Positions 1 to 8,013 of a stretch of 64,000 nt of DNA are shown here, in pieces. The notes beneath the pieces are model-generated. The model saw only the letters and a list, made by a program, of their open reading frames with translations, ran no database searches and was not told the origin of the DNA. Position 1 is the stretch's first letter. Each line of letters starts with the position of its first letter. The DNA lies in NCBI RefSeq assembly GCF_000829825.1, contig NZ_JXSL01000027.1:1-64000 (forward strand), written 5' to 3'. The translations under genes were made by a program, and so were the position numbers. The DNA comes from Paramagnetospirillum magnetotacticum MS-1. Its GTDB lineage: Bacteria; Pseudomonadota; Alphaproteobacteria; Rhodospirillales; Magnetospirillaceae.

Positions 1-579
1 ACGGGCGATACGGTCCGCTATCACCTGATGGACGCCAGCGGCAATCAGGTGGATAGCCTGACCACGGCCCACGGCACGGTCAGCATCAATACCGCCACCG
101 GCGATTACACCTTCACCCCCACCGGCGATTCCAGCCTGGGTGTCGGCCAGACCCTGGGCGACAGCTTCAAGGTGGTGGCCGTGGACAATCACGGCGCGGC
201 CTCGGCCCCCAGCACCGTGGCGGTGACCATCACCGGTTCCAATGACGGCCCGACCGTCAGCGTGGCCAACGTCACCACCGCCAACGACCATACCGCCATC
301 ACCGGCCATGCGAGTGGCGCGGATGTGGATACGGGCGATACGGTCCGCTATCACCTGATGGACGCCAGCGGCAATCAGGTGGATAGCCTGACCACGGCCC
401 ACGGCACGGTCAGCATCAATACCGCCACCGGCGATTACACCTTCACCCCCACCGGCGATTCCAGCCTGGGTGTCGGCCAGACCCTGGGCGACAGCTTCAA
501 GGTGGTGGCCGTGGACAATCACGGCGCGGCTTCGGCCCCCAGCACCGTGGCGGTGACCATCACCGGTTCCAATGACGGG
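1..579 (+). repeat. Near-identical 330-bp tandem repeat inside the adhesin gene
   Basis: The sequence from base 1 to about 249 recurs at 331 to about 579 with a 330-bp (110-codon) period. I see only one substitution before the copies diverge (cc/ct in the GAAS segment near 200 and 530). The 81 bp between them are the unique end of the repeat unit. Such identity at DNA level implies recent duplication or gene conversion, and further copies probably lie left of the window. Confidence 0.9.
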
Positions 580-3500
580 CCGGTGGTCGATCTGGTATCG
601 GGTGGTCACGGAACCGAGGACAACGCCATTCGCGGCGCGGTCAGCGCCCATGACGTGGATACGGGCGACAGGCTCAGCTACTCGCTGGTCGACAGCCATG
701 GCAACGCGGTCGCAAGCCTTGCCACCGACCACGGCACGGTCAGCATCAATCAGGCGACGGGTGAATATACCTTTACGCCCAATGCCAATTGGGCGGGCAA
801 CGATAGCTTCAATGTTCAGGTGTCGGACGGCCATGGCGGCACCTTGACCCAGGCGGTCAACGTGCATGCCGATGCCGTGGCCGATGCCCCGACGCTCAGC
901 CTGCAGTTGGGTGGCGGTTCGGCGGTGACCCTGCCCGGCGTGTCCGAGCATGTGACCATCGATACTTCCAACATGCATGCCACCAATAGCGGCTTTACCG
1001 TTTCCGCCCTGAATCTGGACGGCAGCGCGGGGAATCTTTCGACCCATAGCGGGCCGGCCGGGTTCGGCGTTACCGGAAACGCTTCGGGCGACCAGACGGA
1101 ATTGGGCCAGTCCGGCGGCCATTCCGAGAAGATCGTCGTCAATTTTGACAATGACGTTTCCTCGGCCAATGTCTCCTTCGCCTGGCTCAACAACCAGGAA
1201 CACGCCCATTACGACCTGTATCAGAACGGCGTGAAGGTGGGCGAGGGCACGGTCACCGGCATCACCGACAACGTCGATCCGGCCATCAGCCTGACCGCCG
1301 CCAATGGTGGCAGTTTCGACCAGATCGTCTTCTCGGCGCCCAGCGGCGGCGACAACGACTATCTGATCCACTCCATCAGCTACGACGTGGCCGAGCCGGG
1401 TGAGAGGGTGGTCAATTATCCTCTGAACGTATCGTCCGGCTTGACAGATACCGATGGTTCGGAGCGCTTGGCGGTGACCCTGAACGGTCTGCCCGAGGGC
1501 GCGGTCGTTATGGATGCGAACGGCACTGTGGTCGGCACCAATACCGGTAACGGGACCTGGTCGCTGCCCGGTGGTCATATCGATGGCCTGACCCTGCAGG
1601 TGCCAGCCGATTCCCACGCCTTCACCCTGGGGGCCGTGGCGACCTCCACCGAATCCGATCCCAACGCGGCTTTGGCCACGGCCAGTACCTCGGTCAGCGT
1701 CGCAGTGGCGGCTTTCGACCATGCGCCGGTGGCCGGAGACGACAGTCATATCGATAATATGGCTCAGGGACCGGCCCTGTCGGTCGCCATGGGAACCACC
1801 GTGGACGACGTGCATACCACCACGACCACCACCACCGTGGTGACCGGCAATCAGGTGAGCTGGGGCGGCCTGGACTCCATGTCCGACCCGACCACCGCCA
1901 CGCCGACCACCACCGTGTCCAACGACCTCAACACGGCCAATAACGGCACGGCCAATGCCGATGTGATCAGCGTCGGCCATGACAACAATGCCAGCATCAG
2001 CACCGGAGCCGGTGACGATCAGGTGACCATTGGCCACAGCGTCAATTCCAAGATCGACCTGGGCGCAGGGACCAATGCCCTGGACGTTGGCGCCGACGTC
2101 AACGCCTCGGTGGTTGGCGGAGCGGGCAACGACACCGTCCGGGTGGGTGGTGCGCTGAACAGCAATATCGATCTGGGTAACGGTGATAATCGCCTGCAGG
2201 TGGGGGGCGATGCCAGTGCCTCCATCAGCACCGGTTCGGGCAGCGACGACGTCAAGATCGTCGGTAGCCTCAACAGCAATGTCAGCCTGGGATCGGGCGA
2301 CGACGACCTTCAGATTGGCGGTTCCGCCAATGCCAGCATCGATGCGGGCGAAGGCAATGACCGGGTCCTGGTCGGCCGTGATCTTAGCTCCACGGCCAAT
2401 CTGGGCTCTGGTGACGATTATCTGGAGGTCAAGGGCAACGACTGGGCATCCATCAATGCTGGTGCTGGCAACGACACCGTCAAGATTGGCGGGGCCATCA
2501 GCGCCAATGTGGATATGGGTTCGGGTGACGACCACCTGACCATCACCGGCCAAAATCTGTGGGCGACGGTGAGCGGCGGGTCGGGCACCGACTCCATCGA
2601 ACTGACCGGCGTAACCAAGGCGCAGTGGGATGCCAACGTCAACGGCATCAAGGGCTACGTCAAGGACTTCGAGAACATCAAGTTCTCCGACGGGCAGGTG
2701 ATCGGCGACGCCACGGCCTTCCAGGCCACCACCACGGTGACCACCACCACCACGACCCATAGCTACGAGACGCCCATCACCGTTCAGGCGACTCTCAACG
2801 ACCGCGACGGCAGCGAGACGCTGTCGCCGGTGACCATCGCCAATATCCCGGCGGGCGGCCATCTGGAACTGAACGGTCAGGCTCTGACGCCGAATTCGGA
2901 CGGCAGTTATACGCTTAACGTGTCTTCGGGTTCGCCGGTGACGGTGACCCTGGTCACCGACGCGCCGGTGTCGGCCAATAGTCTGAACCTCACCACCACG
3001 GTGCATTCGACCGAGGCCCATGGCGGTGACGTTTCGGTCACCACCCTGGTGGGCGTGGGCAGCAATGCTGGCGAGACCGTGGTCGATGACCGCATCGCCA
3101 CCGGTACCGACCACAAGGTTGTGATCAACGCTTCCGACCTGCTGGCCAACGACACCGATGCCGATGGCGATGCCCTGAGCATTACCGCGGTCGGCGGCGC
3201 CCATCACGGTACGGTCAGCATGGATAATGCCGGTCACGTGACTTTCACCGCCGAAGCCGGTTTCAACGGAACCGCCACCTTCGACTACACGGTCAGCGAT
3301 GGCCACGGCGGCACCGATACCGCCACCGTTTCCGTGAATGTGGTCGATCCCAATCACGCGCCGGTGATCGACGCCGCCCATACCACGGCGACGCTGAACA
3401 TCGACGACGCCCATGCCAACACCACCAATATCGGCCAGGTGACCGCCACCGACGTGGACGGCGACACGCTGAGCTACTCGGTGCTGGCGGGCGGGACCCA

Positions 3501-4539
3501 TCACGGCAGTCTGGTTCTGGACGCCAATAGCGGCTCGTTCTTCTACAATGCCGACGATACCAGCTGGAGCGGCACCGATACCTTTACCGTCCAGGTCAAT
3601 GACGGCGAGGGCGGCACCGCCACCCAGAGCGTATCGGTTCATGTGACCGGCGGGTCCCAGGGCGGCAAGAGCGGCGGCGGAACCGGCAGCGGTCATGCCG
3701 TCGGCTGGGGCGATGGCGGCGGCCGCGATGAGAGCTGGGGCGCCAACGGATCCTGGTCCATCGATGCCATCTCCGGCGGCGGCTCCAATGGTGGGCATGT
3801 CGTCCATGCCAGCGACAACGGCACGGATTGGAGCAGCAGCTGGAGCGCCTTGGACGTCGGAAATGGCGGCCATGCGGGCACCGGCGACCGCTTCAGCATC
3901 GCGGGCGATAACCGCCATGACGAGTTCTATAACGGTCATAGCGGCGACACCCTGATCGGGGCGGCTGGCAACGACTACATGTCCCTGGAAGGCGCTGACG
4001 GCAAGCAGCATATCAGCGGCTACGACCACATCCAGATGGGCGATGGCGACAACGCCATCCTGGACATGACCACCAGCCACTACGATTACGGAAACCTGAC
4101 CGTGGCCGGTGGCACGGGCCACGACGTCATCTGGTCGGCCAGCGGCGACGATCTGCTGGTCGCGGGCAATGGCGGCGACACCATCCATGGCGGTGCCGGC
4201 AACGACACCATCGTGGCGGGCGCTGGCAGCGATAACCTGATGGGCCAGGATGGCAGCGACACCTTCATGTTCGACTTCGGCGCCGGTCACGACATCGTCA
4301 ATGGCGGTGCCGGGGCAACCTGGACCGACACTATCGACCTGTCCACCGACATGCATGACGGTGCCAGCATTACCATCACCACGGCCGACAACCATAGCTG
4401 GACCGTGGCGTCGGACGGCGATCATCACGCCGCAGGCGCCATCGAGCTTGGTCAGGACAAGGCGGGCACCATCACGGTGCACTCCAACCATGGTGATACG
4501 CAAATCGAGTTCACCAATATCGAGACCATCAAGTATTAA
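1..4539 (+). CDS. Giant RTX/VCBS adhesin, 3' part (5' end outside window)
   Basis: The reading frame is open from the first base, so the gene starts upstream; 1512 codons are visible. Order of parts by nucleotide: VCBS/cadherin-like repeats to about 870; a Gly/Ser-rich beta-sandwich-like segment about 880-1400; a segment like the T1SS-143 repeats of large adhesins about 1410-1720; a Thr-rich linker near 1807; eleven 19-residue repeats 1966-2595; a second Thr-rich linker near 2728; further Ig/cadherin-like domains to about 3650; a Gly/Ser linker to about 3890; classical RTX nonapeptides (GGAGNDT type) about 3900-4310; and a C-terminal tail typical of type I secretion signals. Known for the family: export by a TolC-type channel, Ca2+ binding, cell-surface adhesion or biofilm formation. 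The transporter is not in the window. The function as an adhesin is inferred from architecture. Confidence 0.9.
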   Translation, partial: TGDTVRYHLMDASGNQVDSLTTAHGTVSINTATGDYTFTPTGDSSLGVGQTLGDSFKVVAVDNHGAASAPSTVAVTITGSNDGPTVSVANVTTANDHTAITGHASGADVDTGDTVRYHLMDASGNQVDSLTTAHGTVSINTATGDYTFTPTGDSSLGVGQTLGDSFKVVAVDNHGAASAPSTVAVTITGSNDGPVVDLVSGGHGTEDNAIRGAVSAHDVDTGDRLSYSLVDSHGNAVASLATDHGTVSINQATGEYTFTPNANWAGNDSFNVQVSDGHGGTLTQAVNVHADAVADAPTLSLQLGGGSAVTLPGVSEHVTIDTSNMHATNSGFTVSALNLDGSAGNLSTHSGPAGFGVTGNASGDQTELGQSGGHSEKIVVNFDNDVSSANVSFAWLNNQEHAHYDLYQNGVKVGEGTVTGITDNVDPAISLTAANGGSFDQIVFSAPSGGDNDYLIHSISYDVAEPGERVVNYPLNVSSGLTDTDGSERLAVTLNGLPEGAVVMDANGTVVGTNTGNGTWSLPGGHIDGLTLQVPADSHAFTLGAVATSTESDPNAALATASTSVSVAVAAFDHAPVAGDDSHIDNMAQGPALSVAMGTTVDDVHTTTTTTTVVTGNQVSWGGLDSMSDPTTATPTTTVSNDLNTANNGTANADVISVGHDNNASISTGAGDDQVTIGHSVNSKIDLGAGTNALDVGADVNASVVGGAGNDTVRVGGALNSNIDLGNGDNRLQVGGDASASISTGSGSDDVKIVGSLNSNVSLGSGDDDLQIGGSANASIDAGEGNDRVLVGRDLSSTANLGSGDDYLEVKGNDWASINAGAGNDTVKIGGAISANVDMGSGDDHLTITGQNLWATVSGGSGTDSIELTGVTKAQWDANVNGIKGYVKDFENIKFSDGQVIGDATAFQATTTVTTTTTTHSYETPITVQATLNDRDGSETLSPVTIANIPAGGHLELNGQALTPNSDGSYTLNVSSGSPVTVTLVTDAPVSANSLNLTTTVHSTEAHGGDVSVTTLVGVGSNAGETVVDDRIATGTDHKVVINASDLLANDTDADGDALSITAVGGAHHGTVSMDNAGHVTFTAEAGFNGTATFDYTVSDGHGGTDTATVSVNVVDPNHAPVIDAAHTTATLNIDDAHANTTNIGQVTATDVDGDTLSYSVLAGGTHHGSLVLDANSGSFFYNADDTSWSGTDTFTVQVNDGEGGTATQSVSVHVTGGSQGGKSGGGTGSGHAVGWGDGGGRDESWGANGSWSIDAISGGGSNGGHVVHASDNGTDWSSSWSALDVGNGGHAGTGDRFSIAGDNRHDEFYNGHSGDTLIGAAGNDYMSLEGADGKQHISGYDHIQMGDGDNAILDMTTSHYDYGNLTVAGGTGHDVIWSASGDDLLVAGNGGDTIHGGAGNDTIVAGAGSDNLMGQDGSDTFMFDFGAGHDIVNGGAGATWTDTIDLSTDMHDGASITITTADNHSWTVASDGDHHAAGAIELGQDKAGTITVHSNHGDTQIEFTNIETIKY
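1966..2595 (+). repeat. Eleven 57-bp repeats coding 19-residue RTX-like units
   Basis: The translated unit is roughly hydrophobic-x-V-G-four variable residues-A/S-x-I/V-x-x-G-x-G-x-D-x, repeated eleven times without gaps except one added residue in the last unit. Odd units carry NAS-type and even units NSK/NSN-type residues at the turn, giving a 38-residue super-period for the first half. Canonical RTX units are nonapeptides (18 per coil), so 19 is unusual. DNA identity between units is low, so the array is old. Confidence 0.8.
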
Positions 4540-4560
4540 GGATGGGGTGAACGCGTTATC

Positions 4561-4599
4561 GGGCCTGCCCGCCTTGGCCAAGGCGGGCAGGCCCATTTT
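4561..4599 (+). terminator. Rho-independent terminator after the adhesin gene
   Basis: A perfect 34-bp palindrome (4561-4594, 17-bp half sites, very GC-rich) begins 21 bp after the adhesin stop codon and is followed by ATTTTC. It separates the adhesin from the kinase gene at 4620. Confidence 0.85.
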
Positions 4600-4619
4600 C
4601 GTGGGGGCGGGGAGGGGGA

Positions 4620-5522
4620 ATGGACGAGGATAGGGCATCGGGCGCGCCGCAGATCCGGGGATATCGGCTCCACCGATTGGTGGCGGTGACGGATTTTTCG
4701 GAGATCTGGCTGGCCGAGGATCTGGCGCTGCGCCGGGCCGTGGCGATCAAGGCCTTCACGCCCAAACCCGACGAGAACGGCATCATCGCGCCTTTTCCCA
4801 TCGCCGAGTGGCGGCGCCGCTTCTACCAGGAAGGCCGGTTGCAGGCCGGATTTGATCATCCCAATATCGTGCCGGTGATTCGCTTCGATCACGCCGAAGA
4901 TGGACGGCCGTGTCTGCTGATGCAGTATCTGCCCCAATCCCTTCGCGATGAAATCGGAGCCGATATCTTTGACGGGCGCCCGGTGGAGGATGGTGTTCCC
5001 GCCTGTTCCGCTTCGCCCGCCCGGACCAGGGAGGTTTTGCTGCAGGTGTTGGCGGGGCTGGTGGAGATCCACCGGCGTGGAGTGGTTCACCGCGATCTCA
5101 AGCCGCGAAACCTGCTGCTGATGGGCAGCGACGGCGCGCGGGTGAAGATCACCGATTTCGGCATGGCCAAGCCGCCGGACGAGCCCGATGCGCCGGGAAC
5201 GGAATGGTTCGGCACCCGCGAATATATCAGTCCAGAACAATACGCCAATGCCAGCCGGGCCACCGACCGCTCGGACATATTCTCGCTCGGCGTGATCGGC
5301 ATCCGTATGCTGACCGGCCATTTTCCAGACCGTCGGCGGCTGGCGGCGGTGGACGGAATCCCGTCGGACTTCGCCGATCTTCTGGCCCAGTGTCTGGAGT
5401 CCGATCCCGCTGGGCGGCCCGATGCGGGCCGAATGCTGGCCCGTCTGGCGGCGATCACCTTGCCTAATGCGCCATCTCGGGCGCATGATGGGTTGCTAAC
5501 CCAGGCGGCCGGATTGCCATGA
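4620..5522 (+). CDS. Hanks-type Ser/Thr protein kinase
   Basis: 300 residues, a single cytoplasmic kinase domain with no membrane segment. Visible motifs: VAIK (Lys44), a helix C glutamate near 71, HRDLKPRN with catalytic Asp159, DFG with Asp179, and GTREYISPEQ as activation segment end. The glycine-rich loop is abnormal: the segment before VAIK (VAVTDFSEIW) has no glycine. The start is supported by a GGGGAGGGGGA Shine-Dalgarno stretch directly before the ATG. The stop overlaps the start of the next gene by 4 bases (ATGA), so the two are probably translated together and the small rod-like protein is a candidate partner or substrate. Autophosphorylation and substrate are not known from sequence. 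Confidence 0.88.
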   Translation: MDEDRASGAPQIRGYRLHRLVAVTDFSEIWLAEDLALRRAVAIKAFTPKPDENGIIAPFPIAEWRRRFYQEGRLQAGFDHPNIVPVIRFDHAEDGRPCLLMQYLPQSLRDEIGADIFDGRPVEDGVPACSASPARTREVLLQVLAGLVEIHRRGVVHRDLKPRNLLLMGSDGARVKITDFGMAKPPDEPDAPGTEWFGTREYISPEQYANASRATDRSDIFSLGVIGIRMLTGHFPDRRRLAAVDGIPSDFADLLAQCLESDPAGRPDAGRMLARLAAITLPNAPSRAHDGLLTQAAGLP

Positions 5523-5821
5523 TTTCCTCCATAGCCTCGACGACACTGCTCAGTGGCCTTGCCACCCAGTCGCGGGTTGCCCAGACCGCCGCCGACAATA
5601 TCGCCAATGTCACCACGCCCGGCTATCAGGCCGAGAGGGGGCAGGTGGTGTCGGTCAGCCCGGCCGGGGCCTCCTATGTGCCGCTGCCGCCGGAGGGCGA
5701 GGTGGATCTTGCCCGCCAGGTGATCGACCTCGATCAGGCGAAGCAAGCATATGTCCTGGCCGCCCGGACCTTTTCCAGCATCGCCAAGACGGAGAAGGAC
5801 GCCCTGAACGTCCTGGCCTGA
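5519..5821 (+). CDS. Minimal flagellar basal-body rod-like protein
   Basis: 100 residues. The N-terminal 40 residues look like the Flg_bb_rod motif (ALSGLATQS-like helix, then NIANVTTPGYQ), and the C-terminal 40 (DLARQVIDLDQAKQAYVLAARTF) resemble the C-terminal helix of rod and hook proteins. The middle domain found in FlgB, FlgC, FlgF or FlgG is almost absent; FlgB and FlgC are usually 130-140 residues. No other flagellar gene is adjacent. It overlaps the kinase gene by 4 bases. It could be an accessory rod protein or a degenerate paralogue; membership of the axial family is well supported, the role is not. Confidence 0.75.
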   Translation: MISSIASTTLLSGLATQSRVAQTAADNIANVTTPGYQAERGQVVSVSPAGASYVPLPPEGEVDLARQVIDLDQAKQAYVLAARTFSSIAKTEKDALNVLA

Positions 5822-5853
5822 TCCCATTATCTGCCATACGGAATTTCTCCCCC

Positions 5854-6387
5854 ATGACCCATAAGCCCAAGGCCTATCTCGCCGGTCCGGCGGTGTTTCA
5901 TCCGGCGGCGAAGGCCCTGCTCGACTATCTGGCCGAGATGTGCGGCCAGCACGGTATGGAAGGCGTGGCGCCGTTCGAGCCCGAGGCGGAGCATTCAGCC
6001 CTGCCGCCAGCCGAACTGGCGGCCCTGATCCGCTCTGGCAATATGGCGCGGATCAAGGAATGCGATGTGGTCATCGCCTGCGTTTCGCCCTTTCGCGGGC
6101 CCGGGGCCTGTCCGGGAACCACCTGGGAGATGGGCTATGCCGAGGGGCTGGGCAAGCCGGTGGTGGCCTGGTCCGAGGATATGCGCCCCTACAAGGATCG
6201 GGTCCCCCACGACCAGGATGAGGATGGGCGTTCGTTCTGCCGCCAGCACGGGATGCTGGTCGAGGATTTCGGTCTGGCGGAGAATCTGATGTATGCGGCT
6301 GGGCCTTGCGTGGTTCAGCCGGATTTCGAGGCGGCGCTCAAGATTGCGGGGGAACTGGCAGGCTCTCATCGGCCAGCGGCAGGGTGA
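5854..6387 (+). CDS. Nucleoside 2-deoxyribosyltransferase family protein
   Basis: 177 residues. It begins KAYLAGPAVF, the typical first strand and glycine turn of the family, followed by DVVIACVSPFRGPGACPGTTWEMGYAEGLGKPV, in which the Asp, and the Glu of GTTWEMGYA, match the nucleoside-binding and catalytic positions of the family. Known reaction: exchange of bases on 2'-deoxyribonucleosides, used in salvage; some members only hydrolyse nucleotides. The 3' end overlaps the oppositely oriented histidine kinase gene by 50 bp, so the C-terminal tail is encoded antisense to the kinase tail. There is no obvious strong ribosome site before the ATG. Confidence 0.8.
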   Translation: MTHKPKAYLAGPAVFHPAAKALLDYLAEMCGQHGMEGVAPFEPEAEHSALPPAELAALIRSGNMARIKECDVVIACVSPFRGPGACPGTTWEMGYAEGLGKPVVAWSEDMRPYKDRVPHDQDEDGRSFCRQHGMLVEDFGLAENLMYAAGPCVVQPDFEAALKIAGELAGSHRPAAG

Positions 6388-7723
6388 AGCGGAAAACGCT
6401 TCCCGCGCCGGGATTCGATTCCACCCAGATATGACCGCCCAGGCGGGTGATGATCCGCTTGCAGATGGTCAGTCCCACACCGGTTCCGGCATAGCTGGAA
6501 TGGGGGTGAAGGCGGCGGAACAGCTCGAACACATCCTGCTCCTTGGGATCAAATCCGATGCCGTCGTCGCTGACCGAGAACAGCCACTGGCGGTCTTGGC
6601 GCACGGCCGCCACCTGGATGTGGGGGGCACAGCCCTCCTTGCGGTATTTGATGGCATTGCCGATCAGATTCTGGAAAACCTGGATCAGCATGACCGAATC
6701 GGCGGTGACGTTAGGCAGGGGGATGACCGTGATCTCCGCCCGGCTGGAATCGATGGCTTCGCGCAGATTGGTTAATGCGCTTTCACAGGCGGACATGGCG
6801 GAAATTTCCGCCATCCGCCCTTCGCTGCGGCTGATGCGCGAATAGGCCAGCAGATCGTTGATGAGCTGATTCATGCGGATGGCGCCGCCGGTGACCAAAT
6901 CCAGGTACTCCCGCCCGCGATCGTCAAGCCCCTCTCCGTAATCGCGCTCCACCAGTTGGGCGAAGCAGGCGATGGTGCGCAGCGGTTCTTGCAGATCGTG
7001 GGAGGCCACGAAGGCGAAGCGTTCCAGCTCGGCATTGGCCTCGGTGAGGGTTTCCACGGTCTTGGCCAGATTCTCCGCGTGCAGACGGCCGTTTTCCTCG
7101 GCCCGGACGCGATCGGTGACGTCGCGCACGATATGAAAGCCGCCGCAGGGGCGGCCATCGGCTCCGGCCAGGGAGCCATAGCTGGTCTCAAACCAGCCCG
7201 TATCGCCGTCCGCGCTCAGAGATTGCAACTGGACGAAGGACTCTCCGGCCAGGGTCCGGTCCCAGCATTCCGAGAACAGGCGAAGGCGGTCAGGGGCTTT
7301 GGCGAAAATCTCTTCGAGGGGCATGCCGATCTTGACGTCCGTCTGGAAGAAGCTCCAGCACACCGACTGATAACGGGGATTGAAGGCAGTCAGCCGTTTG
7401 TCCCTGTCCCAGGCGGCGATCAGATCCTGAGAGTCCCGCATGATGCCCGACAGACGGGCGTTGAGTTCGGAAAGATCGCGGTTGCTTTGTTCCAGCGCCC
7501 TGCCGCGCCGGTTCAACTCGCCCTCCCAACGGCGGAGCAGCACCAGCAGCATGACGGCCGTCACCAGAATAAAGGCGCAGCCCTTGGCCAGTTCCAGCAG
7601 GGAGGCCAGCCCAGGAGGCTCGCCCACGCTGATCCACACAGCCAAGGACGACAGGAAAATCCAGCTTAGTCCAACTGCGGCATAAATGCCGGTAATGCGC
7701 CAGGCAACTCGCACGGCGGGCAA
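6338..7723 (-). CDS. Membrane PAS-domain sensor histidine kinase
   Basis: 461 residues. Two membrane segments (about 8-33 and 44-64) with almost no periplasmic loop, a short coiled region, a PAS domain (about 93-208, ending GGFHIVRDVTDR), then HisKA with the phospho-acceptor His242 in ASHDLQEPLRT, and an ATPase domain with N box (QNLIGNAIKY), DDGIGFD and GTGVGLTI. The DLQEPLR form of the H box is typical of the phytochrome-like kinase group. No response regulator lies next to it, so the partner is unknown. The short loop suggests sensing in the membrane or by the PAS domain. It converges on and overlaps the preceding gene. Confidence 0.9.
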   Translation of the reverse strand: MPAVRVAWRITGIYAAVGLSWIFLSSLAVWISVGEPPGLASLLELAKGCAFILVTAVMLLVLLRRWEGELNRRGRALEQSNRDLSELNARLSGIMRDSQDLIAAWDRDKRLTAFNPRYQSVCWSFFQTDVKIGMPLEEIFAKAPDRLRLFSECWDRTLAGESFVQLQSLSADGDTGWFETSYGSLAGADGRPCGGFHIVRDVTDRVRAEENGRLHAENLAKTVETLTEANAELERFAFVASHDLQEPLRTIACFAQLVERDYGEGLDDRGREYLDLVTGGAIRMNQLINDLLAYSRISRSEGRMAEISAMSACESALTNLREAIDSSRAEITVIPLPNVTADSVMLIQVFQNLIGNAIKYRKEGCAPHIQVAAVRQDRQWLFSVSDDGIGFDPKEQDVFELFRRLHPHSSYAGTGVGLTICKRIITRLGGHIWVESNPGAGSVFRFTLPLADESLPVPPQS

Positions 7724-8013
7724 TCCTCTGGGAAAGGAGAGGAGCGGGAAGGACGATGCTACCAGAGTACGAAGATGACAGCACGGACGCGGAGTGTACG
7801 GGATTGGCCGACCTAAAAGAAGTAAGTAGTGTCACTGTATGGCAATGTACGTATATTCTTAAGTGTATTCAAAAATTCATCATATCATGCAAAACGAGCA
7901 TGCCTTATTGGATCTAACAAAGGTTGTGCCTGAGTGGTTTTGGTCGTCATGCTGCGTTCCTAGTTGGGGTGAACAACAGTTTGTTGTCTCAAATAGAACC
8001 GCAGGAGGACGCC
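7724..8013. other. Divergent intergenic region, kinase / chemoreceptor
   Basis: 290 bp between two divergent genes, unusually AT-rich around 7820-7920. It must hold both promoters. A short inverted repeat (CATGC at 7886-7890, GCATG at 7898-7902) is visible; I cannot assign clear -35/-10 boxes and see no open frame likely to be a gene. Confidence 0.4.

Noticed and set aside
1966-2595. CRISPR-like array
   Set aside because: The regular 57-bp period is coding, in frame, without constant repeats or unique spacers.
7924-8013. Longer chemoreceptor N-terminus starting at 7924
   Set aside because: The extra 30 residues precede a strong AGGAGGA site and GTG; they do not look like a signal or domain.
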